From Gloeobacter morelensis MG652769 (GTDB lineage Bacteria; Cyanobacteriota; Cyanobacteriia; Gloeobacterales; Gloeobacteraceae), in assembly GCF_021018745.1 (NCBI RefSeq), contig NZ_CP063846.1, positions 114,017 to 172,328 on the forward strand: DNA of 58,312 nucleotides, in the 5' to 3' direction. Positions 58,213-58,312 of the stretch are shown here, in pieces. Both the position numbers and the translations under genes were made by a program. Below the pieces are notes generated by a model. That model ran no database searches and was not told where the DNA came from. It worked only from the letters and a program-made list of their open reading frames with translations. Position 1 is the stretch's first letter. Each line of letters starts with the position of its first letter.

Positions 58213-58311
58213 TCAAGCGTTCTGCCCGTTCTTGCCCGCCTCCTCGCTCGCCAAGGGTGCATCGAGATCCACCTTGCGCCCTTTGAGGCGGTAGGACGCC
58301 CCGCACAGTTT
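58213..58311 (-). CDS. C-terminal end of an unknown gene, cut by the window edge
   Basis: Reading in from the right edge on the - strand gives LCGASYRLKGRKVDLDAPL and then a Glu/Ala/Gly stretch to TGA at 58213-58215. The composition looks coding, but only 32 residues are visible. It may belong to whatever interrupted tnsB. Confidence 0.35.
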   Translation of the reverse strand, partial: KLCGASYRLKGRKVDLDAPLASEEAGKNGQNA

Positions 58312-58312
58312 G

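Overview
The window looks like part of a conjugative cyanobacterial plasmid, or a similar integrated element, probably from a Gloeobacter-like host. The G+C content is high. The transfer genes resemble the cyanobacterial conjugation class, and secreted malectin-like, SBBP-type and S74-type cargo proteins are present. The host assignment is inference. I found no rRNA or tRNA, no replication initiator I recognise and no relaxase.

Layout. 1-13.7 kb: a type IV secretion (mating pair formation) operon on the + strand with VirB4/TraC, VirB5/TrbJ-like, VirB6/TrbL-like, a J-domain membrane protein, VirB8/TraE, VirB10/TraB, VirB9/TraK-like, a site-2 (RseP-like) protease and the VirD4 coupling protein. 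13.7-17 kb: a hairpin-dense leader and a five-gene set of unknown, DUF192 and membrane proteins. 17-26 kb: secreted cargo (two malectin-domain proteins, an SBBP-repeat protein, an RR-signal/TPR-like gene pair, an S74 tail-fibre-like protein). 26-30.4 kb: a compact CRISPR locus consisting of a TnpB-derived type V-U-like effector, a 36-nt-repeat array starting at the base after its stop codon, and a ribbon-helix-helix gene whose start lies in the terminal repeat; an intact-looking TnpB follows on the other strand. 30.4-32.3 kb: decayed SOS genes (truncated umuD, frameshifted umuC, a dinB scrap). 32.3-34.4 kb: a second RR/TPR-like pair and a CbbX-like AAA+ protein. 34.4-38.2 kb: unknown genes and a NERD-domain protein.

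38.2-49.2 kb is the most defence-like stretch. It holds a MoxR-VWA four-gene operon, a DNA methyltransferase whose gene overlaps a Cas3'-like (type I-D style) helicase without other I-D cas genes, a perfectly symmetric divergent promoter, and two proteins carrying the C-terminal signature of the anti-Cas12a protein AcrVA2. 48.7-53.6 kb is a train of small, mostly overlapping unknown genes on the - strand. 53.9-57.4 kb is the maintenance region: a type Ib-like parA plus small RHH partner with operator-like palindromes, and a 421-aa duplicated unknown protein flanked by 15-bp direct repeats. 57.5-58.3 kb contains what looks like a Tn7-like (CAST-related) transposon end followed by a truncated TnsB.

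The recurring theme is type V/TnpB biology: one apparently nuclease-dead V-U effector with an array, one TnpB with an intact active site, two AcrVA2-like proteins and one TnsB/transposon-end remnant on a single mobile element. The best candidate for an undescribed system is the effector-array-RHH operon; the second is the methyltransferase/Cas3'-like helicase cluster with the MoxR-VWA operon. All family assignments are from reading motifs by eye; no database search was run.
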